DNA of 64,000 bases, from the NCBI GenBank assembly GCA_014804425.1, contig JAAUZV010000002.1:175186-239185 (forward strand). The letters are read 5' to 3'. Position 1 is the stretch's first letter. The number at the start of each line of letters is the position of its first letter. Below, one piece after another: positions 28,109 to 36,116 of this stretch. The DNA comes from Lachnospiraceae bacterium (lineage in GTDB: Bacteria > Bacillota > Clostridia > Lachnospirales > Lachnospiraceae). The notes under the pieces are model-generated. The model did not search any database and was not told the origin of the DNA. It saw only the letters and a program-made list of their open reading frames with translations. Both the position numbers and the translations under genes were made by a program.

Positions 28109-31029
28109 TGGTAAATCTGTATTATGATGGTTCACGGTATCTGATGGCAATCCTGTTTGCGCTCTATACGCTGGAGAGCTTTCTTTCGTTGACCAGAGAC
28201 GAGAAACGCGGATATACAAGACAATATCTTTATATCTTTCTGATACACCTGACCGGCTTTTTTGTGCTATGCCTGAAAAAAGAGGATTATTTTTATCTGG
28301 TCTTTTTTGCCATTCAGCAGGTGGTATTCCTTTTGATGAGAAATCTATATAAAATAATCTATCCGCAGTTTCATCGGGCGCTCTTAAACCATATGTTCAT
28401 GTTTTTGTGTACGGGAATGATTATGATCACGCGGATTTCCGTTACGAAAGCGGTCCGGCAGTTTGCGATCGCGGTCGTGTCCTTGGCGCTCACGCTGATC
28501 GTGCCGATCCTGATCAAAAAAGTACGGCTGCTGAAAAAGCTGACTTGGGGCTATGCGCTGGGCGGTCTGATCGCATTGGGCGTCGTGCTCCTGCTCGGAG
28601 CGGCAACAAACGGTTCTAAAATTTCTTTTTCCCTGTTTGGGTTCACGTTTCAGCCGTCCGAATTTGTCAAGCTGCTGTTTCTGTTTTTTCTGGCGGCGAT
28701 TTTGTGTGAAAAGCCGAATTGGAAAAATATTCTGCTCTCTGCGCTTATCAGTCTGCTCTATGTGATGATTCTTGCCGCTTCAACGGACTTGGGAAGCGCG
28801 GCGATCTTTTTTGTCATGTATGTGTTTGTGCTGTATGCCGCAACCGGAAAGCTTCGCTATGTTTTTCTGTCGGCCGCCGCAGGACTTTTAGGGTGTATGG
28901 CGGCGTATAAGCTGTTTTATCATGTAAAAGTGCGGGTTGCGGTATGGCTTGATCCGTGGAAGGATGTGACGGGCAAGGGCTATCAGCTTGCGCAGTCGCT
29001 CTTTGCGATCGGCACGGGGGGCTGGTTTGGCTTCGGGCTGTGTCAGGGTGCGCCGGAAAGCATTCCGTATGTGGAGGCGGACTTTATATTTTCCGCTATT
29101 GCGGAGGAGCTGGGCGTGCTGTACGGTGTCTGTCTCATCCTGCTGTGTCTGGCATGCTTTTTTACCTTTATTCAGATTTCTCATGGCATGAAAGAGCCGT
29201 TTTACAGGCTGCTTTCGTACGGCATCGGTGTGATTTATATTTTCCAGGTGTTTTTGACGATCGGCGGCGGGATCAAGCTGATCCCCTTGACAGGCGTCAC
29301 GCTGCCGCTTGTCAGCTATGGCGGCAGTTCAGTCATGGTCACGATCCTCATGTTTGCCGTTGTGCAGGGTGTGGTCGTGTGGAGTGCAGATCGGGAGGAA
29401 GAAGAACTGACGGACATCGATCTGCAGGAAGAAATAGAATGGCAGGAAGGCGCACAATTGGATGACGAAACACAGCCACAGGCAGAGGCACGATCGGATG
29501 ACGAAACACTGCCGCAGGCAGAAGTGCGATTGCAGGAAGAAACATTGCCGCAGCCTGCGTCCGCCGATCCCGATGAGATCGTGGAAAACATGCGCTGTGA
29601 GGCGGCTGCGGAGGCAGCTTCTCTGCGGCGGCGAACGTTTTTGCCAGCGGGATTGTTTTCCGTGCTTTTTCTGGCGATGGTGGGATATCTATTGTTTTTT
29701 ATGACCGCACAGCGGGAGACGGTGGTGAATCACCCGTATAATATTACGCGGCAACAGGCGTTGTCGGCATTAAATGTCCGCGGAACGATCAAAACGGAAA
29801 ACGGCGAGGTGCTTGCGTATACGAGACCGGAGGAAGACGGGACGGAGACACGCCGATATCCCTACGAGGCCATGTTTGCGCATGTGGTCGGGTATGCGGC
29901 GAACGGCGGCATGGGAATCGAGTCTTCCATGAACTATACGCTTGTCAGTTCCCACCAGTCGATCAGCGGGCAGATCGCCAATGATCTGAACAACGAAAAA
30001 AACAGGGGAGATACAGTGATCACGACCTTGGACGTCAGCTTGCAGGAGATGGCGTACCGTCTTTTGGGAGCGGAAAACGGCGCGATCGTGGTGATGGAGC
30101 CCTCGACGGGCAGGATTCTCGCCATGGTGTCAAAGCCTGATTTTAACCCGAATGAGATTGAGGAAATCTGGAATGATCTGCTTGAGGATGAGGACAGCTC
30201 CGTTTTGGTAAACCGCGCGACGCAGGGCATGTATCCGCCTGGTTCTACGTTTAAGATTTTTACCGCGTTGGAATATATCAGGGAGAATCCGACGGGAACA
30301 CAGGATTATTCCTATCGGTGCAGCGGAAATTACCGTACGGAGGACGGAGACGCCATTCACTGTTACGGGCATCATGCGCATGGGACACTTTCTTTTGAGC
30401 AGTCGTTTGCGCGGTCCTGCAATTCTTCGTTTGCGAATATCGGTATGACGCTGGACCGCCAAAAATTCGGCGAGACGCTGGAGGCGCTCTATTTTAACGA
30501 AGCACTTCCGGGTGCGCTTAGGACAAATACGAGCCGTGTGTCGATGGGGTGGGATACGGAGGACGACGCGATGCTGCAATCCGCGATCGGACAGGGAGAA
30601 ACGCTCATGACGCCGCTGCATTTGTGTATGGTGACCTGCGCGGTCGCAAACGGCGGGGAACTGATGTCTCCCTATGTGGTGTCCCGTGTGGAGAATTACG
30701 AGGGCGGCCTTGTGCGCAAATATGAGCCGCAAAGCTGCGGTATGATCCTCAGCAGTGCGGAGGCGGAGCAGCTGACGGAACTGATGATGGCAGTATGTGA
30801 TTACGGAACCGGTTATCGGTTGGAAGATGAGGCGTTTGTCGTGGCAGGAAAGACCGGATCAGCGGAATTTGATGAGGCGGCAGACGGTGCGCATGCATGG
30901 TTTACCGGATTTGCGCCGGCGGACGATCCCAAGATCGCTGTCACCATCATTATTGAGGAAGCGGGAGCGGGCGGAGATTATGCCGTTCCGATCGCCCAAA
31001 TGCTGTTTCGGGAGTATTTGAATCGGTAA
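28108..31029 (+). CDS. SEDS glycosyltransferase fused to class B penicillin-binding protein
   Basis: 973 residues combining both halves of an elongation or division peptidoglycan synthase. Residues 1-430 are a polytopic SEDS (RodA/FtsW/SpoVE) domain with PSEFVK near 182 and the catalytic Asp of EADFIF at D325. A cytoplasmic linker (about 430-525) carries 12-residue acidic repeats. One membrane segment (about 530-552) leads to a transpeptidase domain with SxxK at S713-K716 (STFK), SCN at 770-772 and KTG at 915-917. All catalytic motifs are intact and the topology is consistent. The start at 28108 overlaps the U32 stop, with GAGGTG upstream. Which cell-cycle stage it serves is unknown. Confidence 0.92.
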   Translation: MVNLYYDGSRYLMAILFALYTLESFLSLTRDEKRGYTRQYLYIFLIHLTGFFVLCLKKEDYFYLVFFAIQQVVFLLMRNLYKIIYPQFHRALLNHMFMFLCTGMIMITRISVTKAVRQFAIAVVSLALTLIVPILIKKVRLLKKLTWGYALGGLIALGVVLLLGAATNGSKISFSLFGFTFQPSEFVKLLFLFFLAAILCEKPNWKNILLSALISLLYVMILAASTDLGSAAIFFVMYVFVLYAATGKLRYVFLSAAAGLLGCMAAYKLFYHVKVRVAVWLDPWKDVTGKGYQLAQSLFAIGTGGWFGFGLCQGAPESIPYVEADFIFSAIAEELGVLYGVCLILLCLACFFTFIQISHGMKEPFYRLLSYGIGVIYIFQVFLTIGGGIKLIPLTGVTLPLVSYGGSSVMVTILMFAVVQGVVVWSADREEEELTDIDLQEEIEWQEGAQLDDETQPQAEARSDDETLPQAEVRLQEETLPQPASADPDEIVENMRCEAAAEAASLRRRTFLPAGLFSVLFLAMVGYLLFFMTAQRETVVNHPYNITRQQALSALNVRGTIKTENGEVLAYTRPEEDGTETRRYPYEAMFAHVVGYAANGGMGIESSMNYTLVSSHQSISGQIANDLNNEKNRGDTVITTLDVSLQEMAYRLLGAENGAIVVMEPSTGRILAMVSKPDFNPNEIEEIWNDLLEDEDSSVLVNRATQGMYPPGSTFKIFTALEYIRENPTGTQDYSYRCSGNYRTEDGDAIHCYGHHAHGTLSFEQSFARSCNSSFANIGMTLDRQKFGETLEALYFNEALPGALRTNTSRVSMGWDTEDDAMLQSAIGQGETLMTPLHLCMVTCAVANGGELMSPYVVSRVENYEGGLVRKYEPQSCGMILSSAEAEQLTELMMAVCDYGTGYRLEDEAFVVAGKTGSAEFDEAADGAHAWFTGFAPADDPKIAVTIIIEEAGAGGDYAVPIAQMLFREYLNR
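29422..29565 (+). repeat. 36-bp coding tandem repeat in the SEDS-PBP linker
   Basis: Four consecutive 12-codon units (29422, 29458, 29494, 29530), with the central two best conserved (DDETxPQAExR). They encode an acidic, Gln/Pro-containing flexible linker between the two enzyme domains. Confidence 0.8.
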
Positions 31030-31044
31030 ACGGAGCAATACTAT

Positions 31045-31073
31045 TTGCATATTGTGTCCGATTCATGTATACT
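31045..31073 (+). promoter_or_regulatory. Sigma-A promoter for the Nudix gene
   Basis: TTGCAT (31045-31050), 17-base spacer, TATACT (31068-31073). Confidence 0.7.
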
Positions 31074-31124
31074 TGTTTCAGGAAAGGCGCATCGGGCATA
31101 CACACGTCGAACGGAGGAATTGCA

Positions 31125-31577
31125 ATGATTGAAGCAACGAGCTGCGGCGGTGTGGTTATTTTTCGCGGTAAGATCCTGCTCCTCTATAAGAATTTCCGCA
31201 ATAAATATGAGGGCTGGGTGTTGCCGAAGGGAACCGTGGAAAAAGGCGAAGATCATATGGAGACGGCGCTCCGTGAGGTGTTGGAGGAATCGGGAGCAAA
31301 AGCTTCCATCATGAAATATGTCGGTCAGAGTGAATACACCTTTACCGTTCCCGAAGGGATCGTTTCAAAATGCGTGCATTGGTATCTGATGATGGCGCAG
31401 AGCTATTACAGCAAGCCCCAACGCGAAGAATATTTTGTCGATTCGGGATTCTATAAGTATCACGAAGCATACCATTTGCTGAAATTTTCCAATGAGAAGC
31501 AGATTTTGGAAAAGGCGTACCAGGAATATTTGGAAATGAAAAAAACAAGCAAGTGGACATTACCACACAACTGTTAA
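31125..31577 (+). CDS. Nudix hydrolase
   Basis: 150 residues from the ATG at 31125 (MIEATSCGGV), eight bases after GGAGGA. The Nudix box G-x5-E-x7-REVLEESG is complete near residues 38-60 (GTVEKGEDH...REVLEESGA), preceded by WVLPKG. The family cleaves nucleoside diphosphates linked to another moiety; WVLPKG resembles the Ap4A and diphosphoinositol group, but the substrate cannot be assigned. It is monocistronic, with its own promoter and a terminator shared with the convergent HD-GYP gene. Confidence 0.9.
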   Translation: MIEATSCGGVVIFRGKILLLYKNFRNKYEGWVLPKGTVEKGEDHMETALREVLEESGAKASIMKYVGQSEYTFTVPEGIVSKCVHWYLMMAQSYYSKPQREEYFVDSGFYKYHEAYHLLKFSNEKQILEKAYQEYLEMKKTSKWTLPHNC

Positions 31578-31628
31578 AAAAGAACTGCCGCAGGCGCAAA
31601 CAAAAAGCGAAGCGGCAGTTCTTTTTTT
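31576..31628. terminator. Bidirectional terminator, Nudix / HD-GYP
   Basis: A 16-bp stem (31576-31591 with 31612-31627) with A6 on one side and T7 on the other, and a 20-base loop. It serves both convergent genes. Confidence 0.85.
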
Positions 31629-32688
31629 ATAAAATAGCAGTGATCTCCAGTTTGGGGAAGCTGCGCATATCGATGATCCCATTCTCCGTTTCGATGATCG
31701 GACGCGAGAGATTGTCGGGATTCACCATGCGGACAGTTGCCGGAGAATACTGTTCATCATTGAGTGTGACAACATGCCCGACCTGATGCGCTGCAATATG
31801 CATGAGGATTCGTTTGACGACGGCAAGATCGTACTGATAAAGCCCGCCGCGCTCAAAATTCGTGATAACCTGAAAAGGATTGAGCGAATTACGGTAGCTT
31901 CGCGCGCTTGTCATCGCATCGTAGCCGTCCACGATCGCCATATATTTGGCAAAGCGGTCAATGGCGTCTCCCATGAGCTTATTCGGATAGCCAGTCCCGT
32001 TATCGCGCTCATGATGCATTAAGGCGGCGTTGATGATATGCTGGTCGATCGGCTGGTTCTTTAACAGGTCATAGCCGATGGTCGTGTGGGTCTTCATCCA
32101 GTTAAATTCAAAATCGGTGAGTTTTCCGACCTTCCAGATGAGTTTGTTCGGCAGCTTCAGCTTGCCGATGTCATAGAGAAAACCGCAGAGGATCATCAGA
32201 TTCGATTCGTTCTCGTCAAAATCCAGCCATGAAGCAAAGACGCCCGCGATCAGCGCGGCATTTAAGCAGTGCGCGTAAGTAACGTTATCCTCGCTTGGCA
32301 GCATGCTGTAGAGCATATCAAGCAGCAGATCGCCGTCACCGACATTGTCGTAGAGGGTGCGATAGATGGTTAACAGAGCATCTGTGTTAATGTAGATACG
32401 ATCTTCCATAACATCATTGATCATCTGCTTATAGGTATTCAGCTGTGTCTGATATTGTTCCGAGAAGCTTTTGAATGCGCGGCTGCACGCAATTTTCTCA
32501 TAGTGTGTCGTTGTGTAATCCTCGGGTTCCATCACGGTAACGACCATGATCTGATAACGTTTGAGTTTATCGATCATGCCCTGATCGAGCTTCGTACGCG
32601 CAGGAAAGATCACACCGCTTCTCATGGAAACAACATCCTCCGCAAGCTCCATTCCCGGTTGTAAAGCAATTGTTGCAACACTGATCAT
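31627..32688 (-). CDS. HD-GYP domain protein with altered HD motif
   Basis: 353 residues. An N-terminal region of about 125 residues resembles the DUF3391-type domain that precedes many HD-GYP domains (PGMELAEDVV, KLKRYQI). In the HD-GYP domain the HD pair reads Y172-D173 (FLYDIGK), so the metal-ligating His is replaced. HHE (225-227), DNGTGYP (229-235) and VDGYDAMTSARSYR are intact. It may be a weak or inactive c-di-GMP hydrolase or a binding protein. SD AGAGGGGG is 8 bases before the start, and a weak promoter (TTGCAC-N17-TATAGT) lies upstream. Confidence 0.85.
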   Translation of the reverse strand: MISVATIALQPGMELAEDVVSMRSGVIFPARTKLDQGMIDKLKRYQIMVVTVMEPEDYTTTHYEKIACSRAFKSFSEQYQTQLNTYKQMINDVMEDRIYINTDALLTIYRTLYDNVGDGDLLLDMLYSMLPSEDNVTYAHCLNAALIAGVFASWLDFDENESNLMILCGFLYDIGKLKLPNKLIWKVGKLTDFEFNWMKTHTTIGYDLLKNQPIDQHIINAALMHHERDNGTGYPNKLMGDAIDRFAKYMAIVDGYDAMTSARSYRNSLNPFQVITNFERGGLYQYDLAVVKRILMHIAAHQVGHVVTLNDEQYSPATVRMVNPDNLSRPIIETENGIIDMRSFPKLEITAIL

Positions 32689-32814
32689 ATGTAAAACCCC
32701 CTCTTTCTACTATTAACTATAAATTATTCTGCGGGATTGTGCAATGAAAACTGTTAAAACTTCTCAAGATGTGTTATGATGATTACATCATGTATTTTTT
32801 TGAGGAATATGCCT

Positions 32815-33135
32815 ATGTGGTTTCATCATCCGCTCATGGTATCAGAGAGCCTGAAAAAAAAAGAAAAGAAAATATGCCGTAAGCTGCGGTTCGGTATCGG
32901 CATGACGAATGTCTATGTGATCGTTTTAGGCAGCGGCACAAATCTGTTTGACATTTATCATTGTGCGTTTTTTAAGTTCCGTTTTCTGCGCAGGAGAAAT
33001 CTGTGCGTTGTCGGGCTTGCGGACAGTCATGAGGCGGCGGTCACGATGCTTACGGAATTTATGGCAGATATTTATCAAAAAACTGGCAATACTGATTTTA
33101 AGTCCTGTTTTATGCAGCCGGATAAGCCATGCTGA
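32815..33135 (+). CDS. Unrecognised 106-residue basic protein
   Basis: The start at 32815 (MWFHHPLMVSE) is nine bases after GAGG; an in-frame ATG at 32809 is too close to the SD. Rich in Lys and Arg in the first half (SLKKKEKKICRKLRFG), with a hydrophobic stretch TNVYVIVLGSGTNLFDIY. No known motif was recognised. It lies at the head of the unit leading to the 21-residue ORF, DUF2953 and YtfJ genes, so it may be sporulation-linked (inference). Confidence 0.7.
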   Translation: MWFHHPLMVSESLKKKEKKICRKLRFGIGMTNVYVIVLGSGTNLFDIYHCAFFKFRFLRRRNLCVVGLADSHEAAVTMLTEFMADIYQKTGNTDFKSCFMQPDKPC

Positions 33136-33145
33136 GGAGGACGCG

Positions 33146-33211
33146 ATGCTGATCACACTGTTTATCCTGTTAGTATTACTGAACATGCTTGGGATTCTGA
33201 GGTTATTATGA
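33146..33211 (+). CDS. 21-residue hydrophobic microprotein
   Basis: A very short ORF reading MLITLFILLVLLNMLGILRLL, with a strong GAGGAGG ending six bases upstream. Its stop overlaps the DUF2953 start in ATGA, so the two are probably translationally coupled. The peptide is almost wholly hydrophobic, long enough for one membrane helix, with a single Arg near the C-terminus. It could be a membrane microprotein or a leader peptide that enables DUF2953 translation. Confidence 0.65.
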   Translation: MLITLFILLVLLNMLGILRLL

Positions 33212-34218
33212 TACATATCCTGTTACTTTTGCTAAAAATCATAGGGATCACGCTGTTGTCGTTGCTCGGACTGATTTTGCTGATCATCTTGGTCGTGCTG
33301 TTTGTTCCCATCCGCTATTCTCTGAATGTGGAAGCGGACAAAAGCGTGGAAGCGCGCGCATGCGTATCGTGGCTGCTGCATCTGCTTCATGCGAAGGCGG
33401 TCTATGACGGAGCGTTCGGCATCGTCATACGGGTATTCGGCATTCCGGTCAAGCGCATTCCGGCACCCGAGGAGAAAAAAACAAAAAAGAGCAAAGAAAA
33501 ACACAAAGAGAAAAAACGGGCGCGTGGAAAAAAGGCGGAGCAAACGCAGGACAGGGACGATACGAAAGAAGAAGCCGGAACAGAAAGCGGTGCGGAGACA
33601 GCGGCTGGTGAAACGGCAGACGCGAATCGGACGGAAAACGAAACGAAAACAGCGGCAGAGGAAGTCACATGTTCTGCGCCGGACGAAACAGCAGTTTTGT
33701 CAGAAACGGTTGAATCAGAGGGTGAAAAAAAGGAAAAATTGTCCTTTTTTCAGAAGCTTGTGCAGTTTGTTCGGGCGGTGCGCGCTTTCTTTTCCAAGAT
33801 TTTGTACACAATTCAGAATATCTGTGGTAAGATAGAAAAAGTGAAAGAACTGGTCGGCTATTATTCCGAGGTATTGAAAAGTGAGGAAGGTCAGCGTACT
33901 TTTGCGTTAGCGAAGCGGGAGCTTGGCAGATTATGGAAGCATATCGCGCCGACAAAGCTGAGAGGAAGCCTTACGATCGGCATGGGCGATCCGGCAGCTA
34001 CGGGACAGATCATTGCGATCGTGAGTATGTTCTATCCCATCTATGGAAATAATGTGAGCATCACAGCGGATTTTGATGAAAAGTGTATGCGCGGCAGCCT
34101 GTACCTGAAGGGGCGCATCCGTATCATCACATTGATCCGCATTGCATGGCGCGTTTATTTTAATAAGGATGTGAAAACATTTCTGCATATGCTAAAAAGG
34201 GAGGAAAATGAAGCATGA
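33208..34218 (+). CDS. DUF2953 family membrane protein
   Basis: 336 residues. The N-terminal membrane helix (3-33) is followed by a short beta segment (FVPIRYSLN), a long charged low-complexity region (about 90-175, Lys/Glu/Thr rich) and a C-terminal region with GSLTIGMGDPAATGQIIAIVSMFYP near 253-277, which is typical of DUF2953 (B. subtilis YtfI). It directly precedes ytfJ, as in Bacillus, supporting a sporulation connection. It is coupled by four-base overlaps on both sides. Confidence 0.85.
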   Translation: MIHILLLLLKIIGITLLSLLGLILLIILVVLFVPIRYSLNVEADKSVEARACVSWLLHLLHAKAVYDGAFGIVIRVFGIPVKRIPAPEEKKTKKSKEKHKEKKRARGKKAEQTQDRDDTKEEAGTESGAETAAGETADANRTENETKTAAEEVTCSAPDETAVLSETVESEGEKKEKLSFFQKLVQFVRAVRAFFSKILYTIQNICGKIEKVKELVGYYSEVLKSEEGQRTFALAKRELGRLWKHIAPTKLRGSLTIGMGDPAATGQIIAIVSMFYPIYGNNVSITADFDEKCMRGSLYLKGRIRIITLIRIAWRVYFNKDVKTFLHMLKREENEA

Positions 34219-34610
34219 CGGAGAATAATTTTGCACAGGTGATGGAGTCCCTCTTTAAGGGAATGGATGCGTTTTTATCCGCGAAAACCGTGATCGGGGA
34301 GGCGACGAAGATAGGTGATATTATCATTCTGCCGCTCGTGGATGTTTCGTTTGGCGTCGGTGCGGGCGCTTCCGCAGGCGAGAAGAAAAACGGCGGTGGC
34401 GGCGGAATGACGGGAAAAATGTCTCCGAGTGCGGTGCTTGTCATCAAGCCGGACGGTTCAACCAAGTTAGTCAATGTTAAGAATCAGGATACGATGACGA
34501 AGATTCTTGACATGATCCCTGATCTGGTTGATAAGATCACAAAAAAGAAACAGGGAGCGGATGAGCTCAGCGATGACGACGCGATCGACGCGGCGTTCCC
34601 TGAGAAATAA
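34215..34610 (+). CDS. ytfJ: Spore protein YtfJ / GerW family
   Basis: 131 residues. The family pattern is clear: an N-terminal helical stretch, AKTVIGEATKIGDIIILPLVDVSFGVGAG, a Gly-rich loop (KKNGGGGGMTGKMSPSAVLVI) and a C-terminal helix (MIPDLVDKI). In B. subtilis GerW is needed for normal spore germination. This is the best single marker that the organism forms spores. It overlaps DUF2953 by ATGA and is followed by a triple-hairpin 3' region. Confidence 0.92.
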   Translation: MTENNFAQVMESLFKGMDAFLSAKTVIGEATKIGDIIILPLVDVSFGVGAGASAGEKKNGGGGGMTGKMSPSAVLVIKPDGSTKLVNVKNQDTMTKILDMIPDLVDKITKKKQGADELSDDDAIDAAFPEK

Positions 34611-34611
34611 A

Positions 34612-34680
34612 AAAGGAGCTGCGCTCCTTTCAGAATTTGCATTCGCAAATTCTTTCGGAGAATCGCTTTGGATTCTTCCG
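34612..34680 (+). terminator. Hairpin series B after ytfJ
   Basis: Three successive hairpins: AAAGGAGC-TGC-GCTCCTTT (34612-34630), AGAATTTGC-ATTC-GCAAATTCT (34632-34653) and CGGAGAATC...GATTCTTCCG (34656-34680, one bulge). The last resembles hairpin 2 of the paired-hairpin family. Confidence 0.65.
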
Positions 34681-34741
34681 GGGGCAGTTCCATAGGGAAT
34701 TGTCATGCACAAAAACAGGGCAGGTTGCATAATATCATAGT

Positions 34742-34885
34742 ATGAAGAAGCTGATTGGCTTTGTCTTGATCTGGATTTCCGTCGGGATGATATTTATGAT
34801 GTTTCTGCCGAGCCTGTTTTGGGGAATATTGTTCAGTGCCTTGTTGTTTTTTATTGGGTATCGGTTATTTTCGTGTGATTGCTGA
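34742..34885 (+). CDS. 47-residue membrane protein
   Basis: A short ORF of about 47 residues (MKKLIGFVLIWISVG start, C-terminal RLFSCDC) with two hydrophobic segments (4-22 and 25-43) separated by a Pro-Ser turn. Its stop overlaps the next start (TGATG). There is no strong SD, which lowers certainty. No family was recognised, though such short two-helix proteins are frequent in Clostridia. Confidence 0.6.
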   Translation: MKKLIGFVLIWISVGMIFMMFLPSLFWGILFSALLFFIGYRLFSCDC

Positions 34886-35328
34886 TGGATAGAAATTGGG
34901 ACAAACAAAACAAACAAAATTTCATAGATACGGAGCGGATGAAGCTGGATCTGGAGCGGCGGATGTTAAAAGAGCAGAGCGCGCTGTTTGATCAAAAGCT
35001 CGAAATCCTAAAAGAAGCCTATATTCAGCTTGATAAGGACAAGCGGAAGGTTGAGTGGGAAAAGCTGAAACTAAAGGCGGAGCAGGAGCATCAGGAGCGG
35101 TCGTATGGCAGGTATGATGACGCGGGCATGCGGGAGGAGACGGATGCTTCTGTGTTCTTTAAGGGCGTGACAAACCAGCTTGCCTTAAAAAAGCGTTATC
35201 GTGACCTGATCAAGATTTTCCATACGGACAACCTCTATGGAGATAAGGAAACGCTTCAGGCGATCAATCGGGAATATGATCGTCTGCAAAAGCGCTATGA
35301 CGCACCGTGGCGGCAAAACTCGGGATGA
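34885..35328 (+). CDS. J-domain-like coiled-coil protein
   Basis: 147 residues from the ATG at 34885. Residues 8-75 form a long charged coiled coil. The C-terminal part (about 100-140) reads like a J domain: RYRDLIKIFHTDNLYGDKETLQ and later INREYDRLQKRY, where the canonical HPD loop is HTD. J domains stimulate Hsp70 ATPase via HPD, so the Pro to Thr change may reduce this. Neighbouring genes do not indicate a partner. Confidence 0.65.
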   Translation: MDRNWDKQNKQNFIDTERMKLDLERRMLKEQSALFDQKLEILKEAYIQLDKDKRKVEWEKLKLKAEQEHQERSYGRYDDAGMREETDASVFFKGVTNQLALKKRYRDLIKIFHTDNLYGDKETLQAINREYDRLQKRYDAPWRQNSG

Positions 35329-35364
35329 AAAACATATTTTTTCCAAGAAAATGAATTTTTCCTA

Positions 35365-35393
35365 TTGAAATATAGAAAGGTTTCTGTTATGAT
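35365..35393 (+). promoter_or_regulatory. Sigma-A promoter for rpmB
   Basis: TTGAAA (35365-35370), 17-base spacer, TATGAT (35388-35393). Confidence 0.78.
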
Positions 35394-35440
35394 ACCATTG
35401 TTGTGATTTTTTAGAAATACATCGTGTGGGAGGTGTTAAG

Positions 35441-35626
35441 ATGGCTAAATGTGACGTTTGTGGTAAGGGTGTTCATTTCGGAAATGCAGTCAGCCATTCT
35501 CATAGAAGATCGAACCATATCTGGAATTCTAATGTGAAGAGCGTAAGATGCAAAGTAAACGGCGCATCGAAGAAACTGCATGTTTGCACGAGATGTCTGA
35601 AATCCGGTGCAGTAGAAAGAGCATAA
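35441..35626 (+). CDS. rpmB: 50S ribosomal protein L28
   Basis: 61 residues from the ATG at 35441 (MAKCDVCGKG) with GGGAGG upstream. The zinc-type form is present: Cys4, Cys7 and the C-terminal pair in VCTRCLKSG. HRRSNHIWNSNVKSV is the L28 signature. It is transcribed alone, with its own promoter and a strong terminator. Confidence 0.97.
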   Translation: MAKCDVCGKGVHFGNAVSHSHRRSNHIWNSNVKSVRCKVNGASKKLHVCTRCLKSGAVERA

Positions 35627-35638
35627 TTGCAGGCAGGA

Positions 35639-35669
35639 AAGAGTTTCGCTTTGCGAGACTCTTTTTTTT
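35639..35669 (+). terminator. Terminator after rpmB
   Basis: An 11-bp stem (35639-35649 with 35653-35663, one G.U pair) and a TTT loop, continuing into a long T-run to about 35669. Confidence 0.9.
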
Positions 35670-35680
35670 CGTAAAATAAT

Positions 35681-35708
35681 TTTACTTTTGCTTATTCATG
35701 TGTATAAT
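35681..35708 (+). promoter_or_regulatory. Sigma-A promoter for the asp23-yloV operon
   Basis: TTTACT (35681-35686), 16-base spacer, TATAAT (35703-35708). Confidence 0.75.
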
Positions 35709-35746
35709 ATACATAGATGCAGGTTGAACAGGAATGGAGGGTTACT

Positions 35747-36103
35747 ATGAAGGGTACGATGAACACACATCTTGGCAACATTGTGATCGACGCGGAAGTC
35801 ATTGCCCAATATGCGGGCAGCGTTGCTGTTGAGTGCTTCGGTATCGTCGGCATGGCGTCCGTCAATGTGAAGGACGGGCTTGTGAAGCTGCTTCGCAGAG
35901 AGACGATCACACACGGTATTCAGGTTACGGTCAACCATAATAAGCTTTATCTTGATTTTCATGTAGTCGTTGCGTACGGCGTCAGCATACTTGCCGTATC
36001 CGACAATCTGATCGATAATGTAAAATACAAACTGGAACAATTTACCGGACTGGAGGTTGAGGAGATCAACATCTTTGTCGAGGGTGTCCGTGTGATTGAT
36101 TAA
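35747..36103 (+). CDS. Asp23/Gls24 family envelope stress protein (YloU)
   Basis: 118 residues from the ATG at 35747 (MKGTMNTHLGNI), after GGAGGG. The fold signature IVIDAEVIAQYAGSVAVECFGIVGMA and the C-terminal VEEINIFVEGVRV match Asp23/YloU. The position before a DAK-domain gene and recG is the conserved Firmicutes order. Family members attach to the membrane and are linked to envelope homeostasis; the exact role is uncertain. Confidence 0.92.
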   Translation: MKGTMNTHLGNIVIDAEVIAQYAGSVAVECFGIVGMASVNVKDGLVKLLRRETITHGIQVTVNHNKLYLDFHVVVAYGVSILAVSDNLIDNVKYKLEQFTGLEVEEINIFVEGVRVID

Positions 36104-36116
36104 GGAGGATAGAGTC

